Positions 8,408 to 16,681 of a stretch of DNA of 37,448 bases are shown piece after piece. The notes beneath the pieces were generated by a model. The model saw only the letters and a list, made by a program, of their open reading frames with translations. It searched no databases and was not told the origin of the DNA. How positions within the stretch are numbered: the first letter of the stretch is position 1; the number at the start of each line of letters is the position of its first letter. Origin of the DNA: Gammaproteobacteria bacterium (GTDB taxonomy: Bacteria; Pseudomonadota; Gammaproteobacteria; Pseudomonadales; Azotimanducaceae); the NCBI GenBank assembly GCA_024640825.1, contig JAHEEG010000010.1, positions 1-37,448 on the forward strand. Direction: 5' to 3'. Both the position numbers and the translations under genes were made by a program.

Positions 8408-9493
8408 TCACGGCCAGTCTCTGGAGGGTGACAGGAAAGATCCCCCCGATGCCCGGGCCAGGTTCCAGAAGGCGGCGGAAGCCATCGGATCGCCTTCCAT
8501 GGGAAACATGATGACGTTGACGGGAATCTGTCTGGGCAACTGACTGACTGCCTGGCTGAACAGCTCCAGCCTTTCTCTGCCCGTCACCGTTGCGCCGCGA
8601 GGTTCTCGGGCGCCGCGGGTCGGCAGCGAATCGACGATCAGATAGACGTTGTCCGGCGGTGGCTGGAGCTCGCTGACGGCCGTGACCAGATTCGCCAGGC
8701 TGGTGCCGCCCTCGGGGACCGTTCCGCGCAGCGCGTTTAGCGCGCTGTCCAGCTCCCGCCCCTCGGACAGCGGGACCCACTCGCCGTTCTGGTCCGGCAG
8801 CAGGGACGCTGCTTCGACGTTGAAACCATAGACTTGAAAGCTGGCATCCAGGGGCAACTGTGCGGACAGCCATTCCACTGTTCGCACGGCCCGCTGCCAC
8901 TTGGGCGCCATCCGCCGCCGCTCGTCATTCATGTTCCGGCGCCGGATAACGTTGACAATGGAGTCGTCCAGCATGCTTGCGGAGGTGTCCACGGCGATGA
9001 GAATGTTCTTTCCGCCTACCTTCAGTCCGGTCAGGTACTGGCGATCGCCTTCTCCGGTGAAACTCCGGACGCGCGAACCGTCGTTGGCCTCTTCCAGGGC
9101 ACGCAGACGCTCGAGTTCCTCCTCGCGGGAGTCAACGTCGCTTTTCAGCGCTTTGAGACTTTCTTCCTGGGCAATGGATTCGGCATTGAGGGTCTCAAAA
9201 TCTTCGCGGCGGTCGTCGAGCAGTTTTCGGGAGCTGACCAGCTTGCTGTCGGATTCGGAGATACGCTGGGACAGCAAGTCCATGCGCTCGAGGAGCTCGA
9301 ACAGATCACGCTCACCGTTCTGCACCTGATAATCCAGCAGCCGCACCTCCGACAATCGATCTTTGTTGATCGTCTTTTCTTCCTCTTCCGTAGCGTGGTT
9401 GATGATCAGGAAAATAAGTATTACCGCGCCGAAACCGCACGACATCACGTCCAGAAATGACAGCGAGAAGACGTTGACTGCGCGCCTAGCCAA
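8408..9493 (-). CDS. Membrane-anchored VWA protein with ExbD/MotB-like helix (VWA-1)
   Basis: This 361-residue paralogue of the next gene has the same layout: a short basic N-terminus (MARR), a membrane helix starting SFLDVMSCGFGA with Asp15, a long charged coiled coil at about 38-137, and a VWA domain with MIDAS DTSAS at 169-173. Later VWA strands include NVYLIVDSLP and IPVNVIMFP. Shared 'SFLD-V-x-x-C-G-F-G-A-x-I-L' in both proteins suggests the helix is under strong constraint, as expected if it contacts the TolQ-like channel. The start is a TTG at 9493, supported by GAGGA about eight bases upstream and a gap of only 3 bases after the preceding stop. The two proteins may form a heterodimer. 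Confidence 0.85.
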   Translation of the reverse strand: MARRAVNVFSLSFLDVMSCGFGAVILIFLIINHATEEEEKTINKDRLSEVRLLDYQVQNGERDLFELLERMDLLSQRISESDSKLVSSRKLLDDRREDFETLNAESIAQEESLKALKSDVDSREEELERLRALEEANDGSRVRSFTGEGDRQYLTGLKVGGKNILIAVDTSASMLDDSIVNVIRRRNMNDERRRMAPKWQRAVRTVEWLSAQLPLDASFQVYGFNVEAASLLPDQNGEWVPLSEGRELDSALNALRGTVPEGGTSLANLVTAVSELQPPPDNVYLIVDSLPTRGAREPRGATVTGRERLELFSQAVSQLPRQIPVNVIMFPMEGDPMASAAFWNLARASGGSFLSPSRDWP

Positions 9494-9496
9494 CTA

Positions 9497-10729
9497 TCAT
9501 TCCTCGACGTGAATAATCAGGTATTCGTCTTCCCCCCGACCGACCCGGTCGCCGGCATGCAGCGCCGTGTCACGGTCCAGGCTCTGCCCGTTCAGGGTCA
9601 GTCCGTCGTCCGCAAGTAGCAGCGCAGCGTCGCCTTGAATGTTCGTCCGAAACGGCAGGCGAGGGGAGAGCAGATCAACGGCGCGATCTTGACAGAGTGC
9701 GTGGGTGGGGGTCAGAGGTCTGATCTGTGGCCTCTGCTCCGATAGTACCTCGGCAACTCTGTGCGGCAGCCGCGTGATCAGTCTGAGGTCTCCTTCGCCG
9801 CGCAGGATTTCCGGCAGGTTGTTCAGACATCCCAGCGCCGGCGCTTCGGCTGGCAGCACCTGGAGCAAACGGAGCTGCTGGGTCATCGTTTGCTGCAGCC
9901 CTGGCAGTCGTGCGGCGCGCGCGCTGAGGAAGACCGGGCAGTCCTCGGGAATTGCGTCTAGCAACTGGTTAAACCGCTGCGCCGCCTTCTGCGCCAGCAG
10001 GCTGCGACTGAGCTCGACGCGGCGCGTCTGATCTCCCTGGTGGATTTCCAGCGCCAATTCCGTTTGCTCGGGGTGGTCTTCGATCCAACCATGCAGCTGA
10101 TTGAACAGTTGCTGCTCCGATGCCGCCGCGTGCAGCGGGTCGTAGCGGGTTTCCTGGACGAATCGATCGGCCGTCACGTTGACCCAGTCTTCCAGCAGCC
10201 GGGCGAGACCGCAGTCGGCGACTTCCTGGCTGCCAGTGCGGCTGACCTCGTCGCCGAAACCAAGGGTCGTAATGACCGCGCGCTGCATCATTACGTCGAC
10301 GTGGCAGGCGGTGCCTGGCGCTTTCGCGCCGGCAGTAGCCGCAACCGCGGAATCGACGAAACCGGAGACGCGTATGTCCAGCTCTTGAAGTATGCCGAGC
10401 AGCACGCCGAGCTGCGCCGGCGTGAGGATGGCGGGAACCGCCAGCAGCAGCTCTCCTTCGATCAGCGGTGCCAACTCGCGCAGATGCAGGTAAACGAGAT
10501 CGGCGTGGTTTCTCACCCGTCGCGTGGCGTAGGGGAGCGGTTCAGCTGACAGGCGCGTGAAATACTGGGCGTTGGTCTGCCGCGGATGTGTGCGCGAGAG
10601 ATGCAGAGCGGTCTCGCCAAAATGGGTCGCATTGTCCAGAAGCACGGCGATCCCGGGCGAGCGCAGGGCAATGCGCTGGTCGTGGTAGAGGGTCAGCTCT
10701 GCGTCGTTGAGTTCGAGTACGGTCGTCAC
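9497..10729 (-). CDS. Degenerate Hsp70/actin-fold protein
   Basis: This 410-residue protein has no signal peptide or membrane helix, so it should be cytoplasmic. Its layout resembles an Hsp70-type nucleotide-binding domain: a short beta start (VLELNDAELTLY), FGETALHLSRTHPRQTN, a helical LLGILQELDIRVSGFVDSA segment before CHVDVMMQRAVIT, and VFLSARAARLPGLQQTM near residue 300. The glycine-rich phosphate loops (DxGT and DxGGG) and the GGSSRIPG adenosine loop are not conserved, which suggests a pseudo-ATPase. About 60 C-terminal residues (LLADDGLTLNGQ to the end) look like a small beta domain, possibly FHA-like. The GTG start overlaps the stop of the TolQ-like gene (GTGA). Confidence 0.65.
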   Translation of the reverse strand: MTTVLELNDAELTLYHDQRIALRSPGIAVLLDNATHFGETALHLSRTHPRQTNAQYFTRLSAEPLPYATRRVRNHADLVYLHLRELAPLIEGELLLAVPAILTPAQLGVLLGILQELDIRVSGFVDSAVAATAGAKAPGTACHVDVMMQRAVITTLGFGDEVSRTGSQEVADCGLARLLEDWVNVTADRFVQETRYDPLHAAASEQQLFNQLHGWIEDHPEQTELALEIHQGDQTRRVELSRSLLAQKAAQRFNQLLDAIPEDCPVFLSARAARLPGLQQTMTQQLRLLQVLPAEAPALGCLNNLPEILRGEGDLRLITRLPHRVAEVLSEQRPQIRPLTPTHALCQDRAVDLLSPRLPFRTNIQGDAALLLADDGLTLNGQSLDRDTALHAGDRVGRGEDEYLIIHVEE

Positions 10730-11529
10730 GCGTTGCGGACCTGCAGATGGCGCAGCAGCCGCTGATCGGAATAGGTCTGCACATCCAGAACCAGTCTTTC
10801 CTGAATCAGCTGCAGGTTGTGCATGAAAAACATGAGAATGATGCTGATGACGAGGGCGGTGAAGGTCGAATTGAAGGCCACACCCAGGCTGGTGGTGACG
10901 CCGGAGATGTCGCCTTCAACGGCGCGATAGGCCTGACCCAGTGCTTCGCCAATGCCTCGCACCGTGCCGATAAACCCAATGGAAGGTATGGCCCAGGCAA
11001 TGTAGCGGACCATGGACAGCTCGCTGTCCAGACGGTCTGATTCCGATTCGCAGACGTTTTTAACCGCTTCGGAGGCGTCCTGCACGTTGCGGGTGGATGC
11101 GAATCGCTGCAGCGCGGCCATCAATGCGCGCGGCAGCAGGAAGTTCTGGGCATCTTCAGGCAGCGCTTGTATGGCCCTGGCGTATTCCCGGGTGTCTTCC
11201 GGCAGTACGCTCATGCCCTCGCTGACCTGCACCACGTCCTGCTGGAGCAGGCTGCGCTCCCTCAGGGAGAGCCGCGCCTTGAATCCCATGATCGCGAGAG
11301 CCCAGATCATGAGCACGAAGCAGGATTCCTGCTCGTAGTCGCGCAGCACCACATACAGAGACCGGTCCTGCACGTAGGGCTCACCGGCGGCGGCGAGGGC
11401 TGCCTGTTCCTCCAGAATGGCGTCGGCGTTGGGACGGACTACCGTGATGTAGACCAGGTGCACGAGGATCAGCGCTGCAACCAGCGCTGCCGTCTGGTAA
11501 ATCAGCTCAAATGGAATCTGTCGCTTCAT
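10726..11529 (-). CDS. MotA/TolQ/ExbB-family proton channel subunit
   Basis: This 267-residue protein has membrane helices at about 9-31, 68-88, 176-197 and 212-238. The third helix region IPSIGFIGTVRGIGEAL and the fourth TSLGVAFNSTFTALVIS match the two conserved helices of TolQ/ExbB/MotA proteins, including the small/Thr residues lining the ion path. Family members form a pentamer around two copies of an ExbD/TolR/MotB helix and use the proton or sodium gradient. No standalone ExbD or TolR gene is present in the window. The two VWA proteins two and three genes downstream carry the matching type of helix. It precedes the Hsp70-like gene with translational coupling. The N-terminal extra helix is unlike canonical TolQ. 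Confidence 0.85.
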   Translation of the reverse strand: MKRQIPFELIYQTAALVAALILVHLVYITVVRPNADAILEEQAALAAAGEPYVQDRSLYVVLRDYEQESCFVLMIWALAIMGFKARLSLRERSLLQQDVVQVSEGMSVLPEDTREYARAIQALPEDAQNFLLPRALMAALQRFASTRNVQDASEAVKNVCESESDRLDSELSMVRYIAWAIPSIGFIGTVRGIGEALGQAYRAVEGDISGVTTSLGVAFNSTFTALVISIILMFFMHNLQLIQERLVLDVQTYSDQRLLRHLQVRNA

Positions 11530-11538
11530 AACCAGTGC

Positions 11539-11844
11539 TCAGATGTCGACGGGGAAGGAAACGGCGAAGTCTTCGGAGACCTCTTCCGTAGGTACGAAGA
11601 TCTCCGGCGAGGGATCTCCCTGCTTTGCGCCGCTGGTCTTGCGCTCTGCCGGGGTTGCAGCCTCGCCCTCGGGACTGCCTTTGGCGGATTCGGCAGTTTC
11701 TATGCCTGGAACCTCTGCAGCAATTTCGGTGCCGGCTTGGGCGGGCTGTTCCGCGGTCCAGCCGGGCGCCGCCGATGCGCCCCAGATGACCAGCGTCGCG
11801 CTGACACCGGCGAATCGCAGCCACCTAATCGTGTAACCCGTCAT
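11539..11844 (-). CDS. Small exported protein of the cluster
   Basis: This 101-residue protein has an N-terminal signal sequence (hydrophobic stretch about 9-30, with a plausible cleavage near SAAPGWTAE) followed by a short, acidic, Ala/Glu/Pro-rich tail without predicted fold. It ends with VSEDFAVSFPVDI. There is no lipobox cysteine. The ATG at 11844 overlaps the preceding stop (ATGA), and the TolQ-like gene starts 9 bases after its stop. Tight coupling on both sides supports a real gene. It may be a disordered periplasmic linker or assembly factor; I do not recognise a family. Confidence 0.6.
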   Translation of the reverse strand: MTGYTIRWLRFAGVSATLVIWGASAAPGWTAEQPAQAGTEIAAEVPGIETAESAKGSPEGEAATPAERKTSGAKQGDPSPEIFVPTEEVSEDFAVSFPVDI

Positions 11845-13922
11845 TGCGCCTCCGCAAAGCGTGCGATTCTGAATCCGACGTCCTGTCGCCCATCGATTCC
11901 GTAGTCCCGGAACGACAGCCGCAACTCGGTGATGGTGCCGTGCATCCAGCTGGAACCTCTGATCACATGGAACTCCCCTTCCTTTGGCCCCAGCGGGTTA
12001 GTGACGGCATCCACGGCGGGGATCTCGTAGAAGTCGTTGGTCCATTCCGCCACGTTACCCGCCAGATCGTAAAGGCCCCGGGCGTTCGGTGGAAACGTGC
12101 CGCTCGGCGCTGAAACGATGTGATTGTCGTTGTAGCCGAAGATGATCCGTCCCACCATGTTGGAGGCCGATCGGTCTGCGTAGTTCCCATGGCGGTCCGG
12201 CGGTGGAAGGTTCGCGCCCCAGGGAAATCGCAGTTCTCCTTCGGCGTTTTCCACCTGCCTGGCACTCCAGGCCCACTCCGCTTCGGTCGGCAGTCGGTAG
12301 CCGGTGGCAGCCTCATTGAACCCGGTGATGCTGCCGGCAGATTCCCGGTAGAAGGCCGGCAGGCCTTCCTGGCTCGACAGCCAGTTGCAGTAAAGGGCCG
12401 CCTGCGCCCAGCTCACGTTCACCACGGGGGCATCGTCGTCGTTCAAGCCGTGCTCCTCGAAGCTGCCGGAGTCATGGTCCGCCTGAAATTTTCGGAACTC
12501 TGCGTTGGACACCTCTTTGCGGGCCAGATAGAACAGCCGCGACATGTTGACTTCGCGCAGCGTCTCGTTGCCCCGTCGGCCGGGCTGCCGCCTGGAGGCG
12601 CCCATGGTGAAGGGTTCCGGCTGCAGAAGCACCAGTTCCTGGCCCTGAGGCGAGTTAATTTGCGGCTGCAGCGCGGCAAGCCTGGCTTCCTCCAGCGTCA
12701 GCAGGCGTACTTTGATTTCCTGGGTGATGCCTTCTTTGGGGGTGATCTTGGTGCTGTAACCGGCGTAGCCGGCCAGCTTGATCTCAACGCGCTGGGATTC
12801 GGTCGGCAGGTTAAGCGTCTGGTTGGCTTTGCCCATGGTCTTGCCGTTGATGATCAGCTCGGCCTCCGAGGGGTCGCTTTTCACCACCAGGGTGCCGGTC
12901 AGCCGGGTCAGTTTCAAAGTGAGCGTGCGTTCGCTGCCGGACTCCAGTTGCACGGATGCCTCTGCAGGCGCGTACCCGGCTCTGAACGCCTGCAGACGAT
13001 AGCGCTCACCAGATCTGACGGCGATCTCGACAGGTGCTTCGCCCTGAAAACGGCCGTTCAAGGTAACTCCGGCGCCGGCCGGTTGTGTCCGTATCGTCAG
13101 CAGGCTGTCTGCCAGCTGCAGCCGAACTTCGGGCAGGATCCGCGTTTCCTCGGCGGCAACCAGAACGCGCTGTCGGTGACTCTTGTGACCCGGCGCCTTG
13201 AGCCGTATTTCGTGCTCGCCCGCCATCACTTCCACCACGGCTGGGGTGAGTTTATCCGTTGGTTCGTCATCAATGAAGATACTGGCTCCGGCGGGTGAGC
13301 TCGTAACGGTCACGTCTGCCCAATTGGGTTTCAGGCTCCCTTTGACGGTCTGGGGTTGTCGCCTGCCTTCAATATCTGCAGTCAGGCGCAGGGGCTGATA
13401 GCGATCCAGCTGGAAAGTCACCTCTGCGGGACCCGCTTCGACCTCCAACGGTTCCGTCGGGGTCATAGCACTCTGCTGTATCCCGTTGACGCTGACCCAC
13501 GCGCCCGGAGGCGCCGTCTCGAAAGTCACCAGGCCGGGAAGCTTTTGGAACTCGTAGCGGTGGGTCTGATTGCGGTCGTCGCTGACGGCGAGCGGTTCAT
13601 TCAGTGGATAGTACCCGGTCGCCATAGCCTGAAGTTGATACTCGCCTTTGCGCAGCAACCAGATCTCGCCCAAGGCGAATTTCATCCCGCCCGATACGGT
13701 CAGATTTTCGGCGGCGGGCGCAAATTCCAGGCGCACTGATTTGGCCGTAAATAGAAACCACAGCACACCGGTGATCATGAGAACCGCTGCCAGCAGGCCG
13801 ATCTGCAGCGGGCTCAGCGGCAGCCGGGATGTTTGGATTTCTGGAGCAGCCTGGTAACTGACCGGCCGGATGATGGCTTCGTCTACCCCGGAAGCAGAGC
13901 TGCTCGGATGATCTTCGGTCAC
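11841..13922 (-). CDS. Membrane-anchored PEGA-repeat protein with FGE/SUMF1-fold domain
   Basis: This is a 693-residue protein. A short cytoplasmic N-terminus is followed by a membrane helix (about 38-59), then about four PEGA-like beta repeats (roughly 131-198, 202-268, 272-338, 342-408) with typical phrases such as VTVTSSPAGASIFIDDE. A formylglycine-generating-enzyme (FGE-sulfatase/C-type-lectin-like) domain spans 425-688, shown by FTMGAS, VNVSWAQAALYCNWLS, GYRLPTEAEWAWSAR, GLYDLAGNVAEWTND and FHVIRGSSW. The C-terminal catalytic cysteine pair of true FGEs is absent (MHGTITE at that place), so it is probably a binding or structural domain. The GTG start at 13922 lies 2 bases after the preceding stop. 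Topology places PEGA and FGE parts in the periplasm. Confidence 0.85.
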   Translation of the reverse strand: MTEDHPSSSASGVDEAIIRPVSYQAAPEIQTSRLPLSPLQIGLLAAVLMITGVLWFLFTAKSVRLEFAPAAENLTVSGGMKFALGEIWLLRKGEYQLQAMATGYYPLNEPLAVSDDRNQTHRYEFQKLPGLVTFETAPPGAWVSVNGIQQSAMTPTEPLEVEAGPAEVTFQLDRYQPLRLTADIEGRRQPQTVKGSLKPNWADVTVTSSPAGASIFIDDEPTDKLTPAVVEVMAGEHEIRLKAPGHKSHRQRVLVAAEETRILPEVRLQLADSLLTIRTQPAGAGVTLNGRFQGEAPVEIAVRSGERYRLQAFRAGYAPAEASVQLESGSERTLTLKLTRLTGTLVVKSDPSEAELIINGKTMGKANQTLNLPTESQRVEIKLAGYAGYSTKITPKEGITQEIKVRLLTLEEARLAALQPQINSPQGQELVLLQPEPFTMGASRRQPGRRGNETLREVNMSRLFYLARKEVSNAEFRKFQADHDSGSFEEHGLNDDDAPVVNVSWAQAALYCNWLSSQEGLPAFYRESAGSITGFNEAATGYRLPTEAEWAWSARQVENAEGELRFPWGANLPPPDRHGNYADRSASNMVGRIIFGYNDNHIVSAPSGTFPPNARGLYDLAGNVAEWTNDFYEIPAVDAVTNPLGPKEGEFHVIRGSSWMHGTITELRLSFRDYGIDGRQDVGFRIARFAEAQ

Positions 13923-13924
13923 AG

Positions 13925-15472
13925 CTACAGCGTCTCAACGCAGCGGATATCTACTGGCAGCATGTTGGGTCTTACCAGAATCTTCTCCCGCACGTCGCGA
14001 CAGCCGTCCCGGCTGCCGATGACCGTATAGGCGCCGGGTCTAAGCTGCAACTGCTTCTCGGAGAATCGTCCCAGCTCGCCGACCGTGGACAGGGTAATCC
14101 GGGTGCGCTCGTCAGATCGCAGCGTGACAGTTACGGGGGTAGCGTAGGTGCGGAGAATTTCCTGCACGTTGACGATCTGCGCTGAGAGTTGGGGGCCCCT
14201 TGGGGCAAGCTGTTCGGCTTTTTCCAGTACCCCCTGGGCCTCGCGGTAGAGCTTTTCGGAGGAAAGCTTGTCGGGGCTCTGGATGATGCGGGCGAGGGCG
14301 CTACCCAGCCGTTGCTGATCACGCGCCTGCGCGCGTCCGCTGATGGCGAACTGAATGTTGGCATCTGTGGCCAGCACCTCGCCATAAAGGGATTCCGCCT
14401 CCTTCCATCGCTCCGCGTCGGCCGCGGCCTGGGCGCGGCGTTTCAGATCGTTGAGCCTGGCAACGGCGGCGGCCTTATCCACCTGCTCAAGCCCGCCCGT
14501 TGCCACAGGATCTCCCGGGGCCAGCTGCAGAGCTGCACGGAACGCTTTCCTGGCCGCTTCGAAAGCGCCGGCATCGAGCTGGGCGAAACCCCGGGACAGC
14601 TGCGCCTGGATACGAGCCTGCCTGGCGCCCTCGCTGGTGCGGGCCACGGCTTCGTCCAAGCCAAGGGTTTCGGGATCCAGCGTGGCCACTTCCTGATACA
14701 GGTCCAGGGCTGCCTGCCACTGCTCGGCAAGCTCGAGGTTGCGGGCCTCACGCATCATGTCGCCCACTGCGGGAAGCGCCGCTGCCCGGGTCAATCCCGC
14801 TGCAACCCTGGGATCATCGGGGGCGATGGCCGCTGCCAGAGTGAACGCCTCGTTGGCGGCGCGCTGATCTCTGGCAGCCAGGGCTGACTCGCCGTCTGCA
14901 AGGGATTCTTCCAGCAGATCGTGGCCTCGCTCGATCAATAGCGCCAGGGCCTCCGAGGCGGCCTGGTACTGCTGTAGGGACATTTCGAAGGCTTCTTTGA
15001 CGAAGGCTTCGTCGCCGGCGGCCGCCAGATCTTTGGCGGCGTCGTACGCCTCGGTACCCCAGGCGCCCACCGTCATCTCGGATTCCAGCTTGAGCTGCAG
15101 CTCGACGAAGCGAGCCAGCTCTGCCTGGGCCTGGCTTCTGGCCTGTTCCCGCAAAAGCGCCTGGTAAGGGGGTAGCTGATCATCCTGAGTCTCGGCCGCG
15201 ACCGCGGGCTCCCGGCTACCAATTGGAGACTCCGTTTGTCGAAGGCCTTGAGTGTCCGCGCTGGTCATGTCTGGGTCGGAACCATCGCCGGCGGTGTCGG
15301 TGAGCCACTGTGGCAGCACGAAGAAGACGCCGATCAGCAGTCCGGCACTCAGCAGGCCAGCCAGAATCCAGGTCACCTGCGACTTGTGGCTGACGGGTTC
15401 GGCTTCGCGCTCGGCTGTCGTGTGGCTCAGCGCGACCGGCCTGGGTTTGATGCTGCTGAAGTCGTCGCTCAT
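13925..15472 (-). CDS. Single-pass membrane protein with helical (TPR-like) repeats and beta C-terminus
   Basis: This 515-residue protein has a cytoplasmic N-terminus of about 32 residues, one membrane helix (about 33-56) and a long Ala/Glu-rich helical region (about 90-425) resembling tetratricopeptide repeats, for example AFTLAAAIAPDDPRVAAGLTRA-type units cut by short turns. The last 80 residues are beta-rich (LRPGAYTVIGSRDGCRDV and VDIRCVETL) and look like a PEGA- or carboxypeptidase-regulatory-type module, with two cysteines that could pair in the periplasm. The ATG at 15472 overlaps the preceding stop (ATGA). Between a lipoprotein gene and the PEGA/FGE gene, it is a likely periplasmic scaffold. 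Confidence 0.7.
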   Translation of the reverse strand: MSDDFSSIKPRPVALSHTTAEREAEPVSHKSQVTWILAGLLSAGLLIGVFFVLPQWLTDTAGDGSDPDMTSADTQGLRQTESPIGSREPAVAAETQDDQLPPYQALLREQARSQAQAELARFVELQLKLESEMTVGAWGTEAYDAAKDLAAAGDEAFVKEAFEMSLQQYQAASEALALLIERGHDLLEESLADGESALAARDQRAANEAFTLAAAIAPDDPRVAAGLTRAAALPAVGDMMREARNLELAEQWQAALDLYQEVATLDPETLGLDEAVARTSEGARQARIQAQLSRGFAQLDAGAFEAARKAFRAALQLAPGDPVATGGLEQVDKAAAVARLNDLKRRAQAAADAERWKEAESLYGEVLATDANIQFAISGRAQARDQQRLGSALARIIQSPDKLSSEKLYREAQGVLEKAEQLAPRGPQLSAQIVNVQEILRTYATPVTVTLRSDERTRITLSTVGELGRFSEKQLQLRPGAYTVIGSRDGCRDVREKILVRPNMLPVDIRCVETL

Positions 15473-16677
15473 TGCGTCTCAGGATCTGGGGGCTCCGGGA
15501 CCGGCAGGCCGAGATCAGCGAAGTAGAGATCGCGCAGTATCAGCCGCAGCTCGTCGTACTGCTCGTCCACCGTACCCTGCAGTCTGATGACCTGGTTCTC
15601 CAGCTCTATCGTGTGCGGCATGATCTCGGCTTCCGCGGCGATACCGACTTCCTGCAGCATTTCAGCCTGAATTTCTGCCTCGGCCCGCTTGGCTATGGCA
15701 CTCTTCAGCGTAACCGCGCCGCCGATAATGCTCACCAGGGCACCCGTGTCCACCGTCGAATCGCTGCTCTCCGCCATGGCAGCCACGCCGCCGACGATGG
15801 CAACGGTACCGCCAATCAGTCGGGATCTGGCCTGCTCACGAAGCTGCTTGTAGGTGATGGCCTCTTCATAGGTCGCTTTGCGCCAACTCTGGTATGGCGG
15901 ATACATGCTGCGGTGGAAGCCTTCGTAGTATTCGTCCAGGGTGTCGATGAAAAGGTATTCCCGCTCTCTGACTTTACGGACGCGCGCGAGGTTGGGGTCG
16001 TTTTGCGCGGGCAGGCGTCGGATTTCGGCCTCGCCGTCTTCCGAGCTGACCAGATAGTCGGCAAACGCGTCCGGCGCGAACTCCTGGGCGAACTTCATCT
16101 CGGCCGTGGTGCGAATCTCCAGAACCTGTTCCCGGGAGAGACTCTTGCGGTAATCCAGCATGTCGTTGGCCAGATCCTTGTAGATGCTTTGAAACGGATC
16201 GACGTCGGCCGGCACGGTCGGATCATAAGCGTATTTGCTGGCAAGCGACTCGTAGGACTTGGAGAACCAGGTGCGTCCGGTAGCGTCGTTCACGCTTGCC
16301 TGGATTTCCAGGCTTTCTCCATCGGAATGCAAAATCTTGCCGGACACCACCACATCGACGGCGTGGGTCCGCCGTGGAATAACACGCACAGCACCCCAGT
16401 TTCCCGTGCTCTGGAGCAGGTTCTTTGCGAAGTAGGGAATGTAGTTGGCCTCCGCTCTGCGCACGTCTGGCTGAATGAGCTGCGCAACCTGCTCGTCGTA
16501 GCTTTCCGGTACGTTGGGATCGAATATGGCAATGCCGACGTCCAGCAGCTCGTCCTCAGGCTGCGCAACCTCCATGACCGCCGGTGGGGTCATGTCTACC
16601 GTTCTGACTTCGTGGGTCACGCAGCCAGCCAGGAGCCATATCGCTGACGCGAAGAACAAAAGGACTCTAGAGCTCAT
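15469..16677 (-). CDS. Lipoprotein with glycine-rich hydrophobic hairpin
   Basis: This 402-residue protein starts with a clear lipoprotein signal, LLAGC (Cys19), with Val at +2. Residues about 45-140 (VGIAIFDPNVPES, NWGAVRVIPRRTHAVDVVVSGKIL, DATGRTWFSKSY) resemble the alpha/beta fold of CsgG-like or DUF-type lipoproteins that assemble at the outer membrane. Residues 287-326 form two Gly/Ala-rich hydrophobic segments (IGGTVAIVGGVAA and GALVSIIGGAVTL) separated by a polar turn, as in a membrane hairpin or glycine zipper. The C-terminal part is helical. The ATG is 4 bases after the preceding stop. The CsgG resemblance is an impression, not a demonstrated match. Confidence 0.7.
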   Translation of the reverse strand: MSSRVLLFFASAIWLLAGCVTHEVRTVDMTPPAVMEVAQPEDELLDVGIAIFDPNVPESYDEQVAQLIQPDVRRAEANYIPYFAKNLLQSTGNWGAVRVIPRRTHAVDVVVSGKILHSDGESLEIQASVNDATGRTWFSKSYESLASKYAYDPTVPADVDPFQSIYKDLANDMLDYRKSLSREQVLEIRTTAEMKFAQEFAPDAFADYLVSSEDGEAEIRRLPAQNDPNLARVRKVREREYLFIDTLDEYYEGFHRSMYPPYQSWRKATYEEAITYKQLREQARSRLIGGTVAIVGGVAAMAESSDSTVDTGALVSIIGGAVTLKSAIAKRAEAEIQAEMLQEVGIAAEAEIMPHTIELENQVIRLQGTVDEQYDELRLILRDLYFADLGLPVPEPPDPETQ

Positions 16678-16681
16678 AGAC

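Noticed and set aside
12120-13298. Open frame of 392 codons on the plus strand over the PEGA/FGE gene.
   Set aside because: The minus-strand product has clear PEGA and FGE motifs and operon overlaps; this product has none.
15472-16647. Open frame of 391 codons on the plus strand over the glycine-hairpin lipoprotein gene.
   Set aside because: The minus-strand gene has a lipobox and operon overlaps with its neighbours; the plus-strand product shows no signal or motif.
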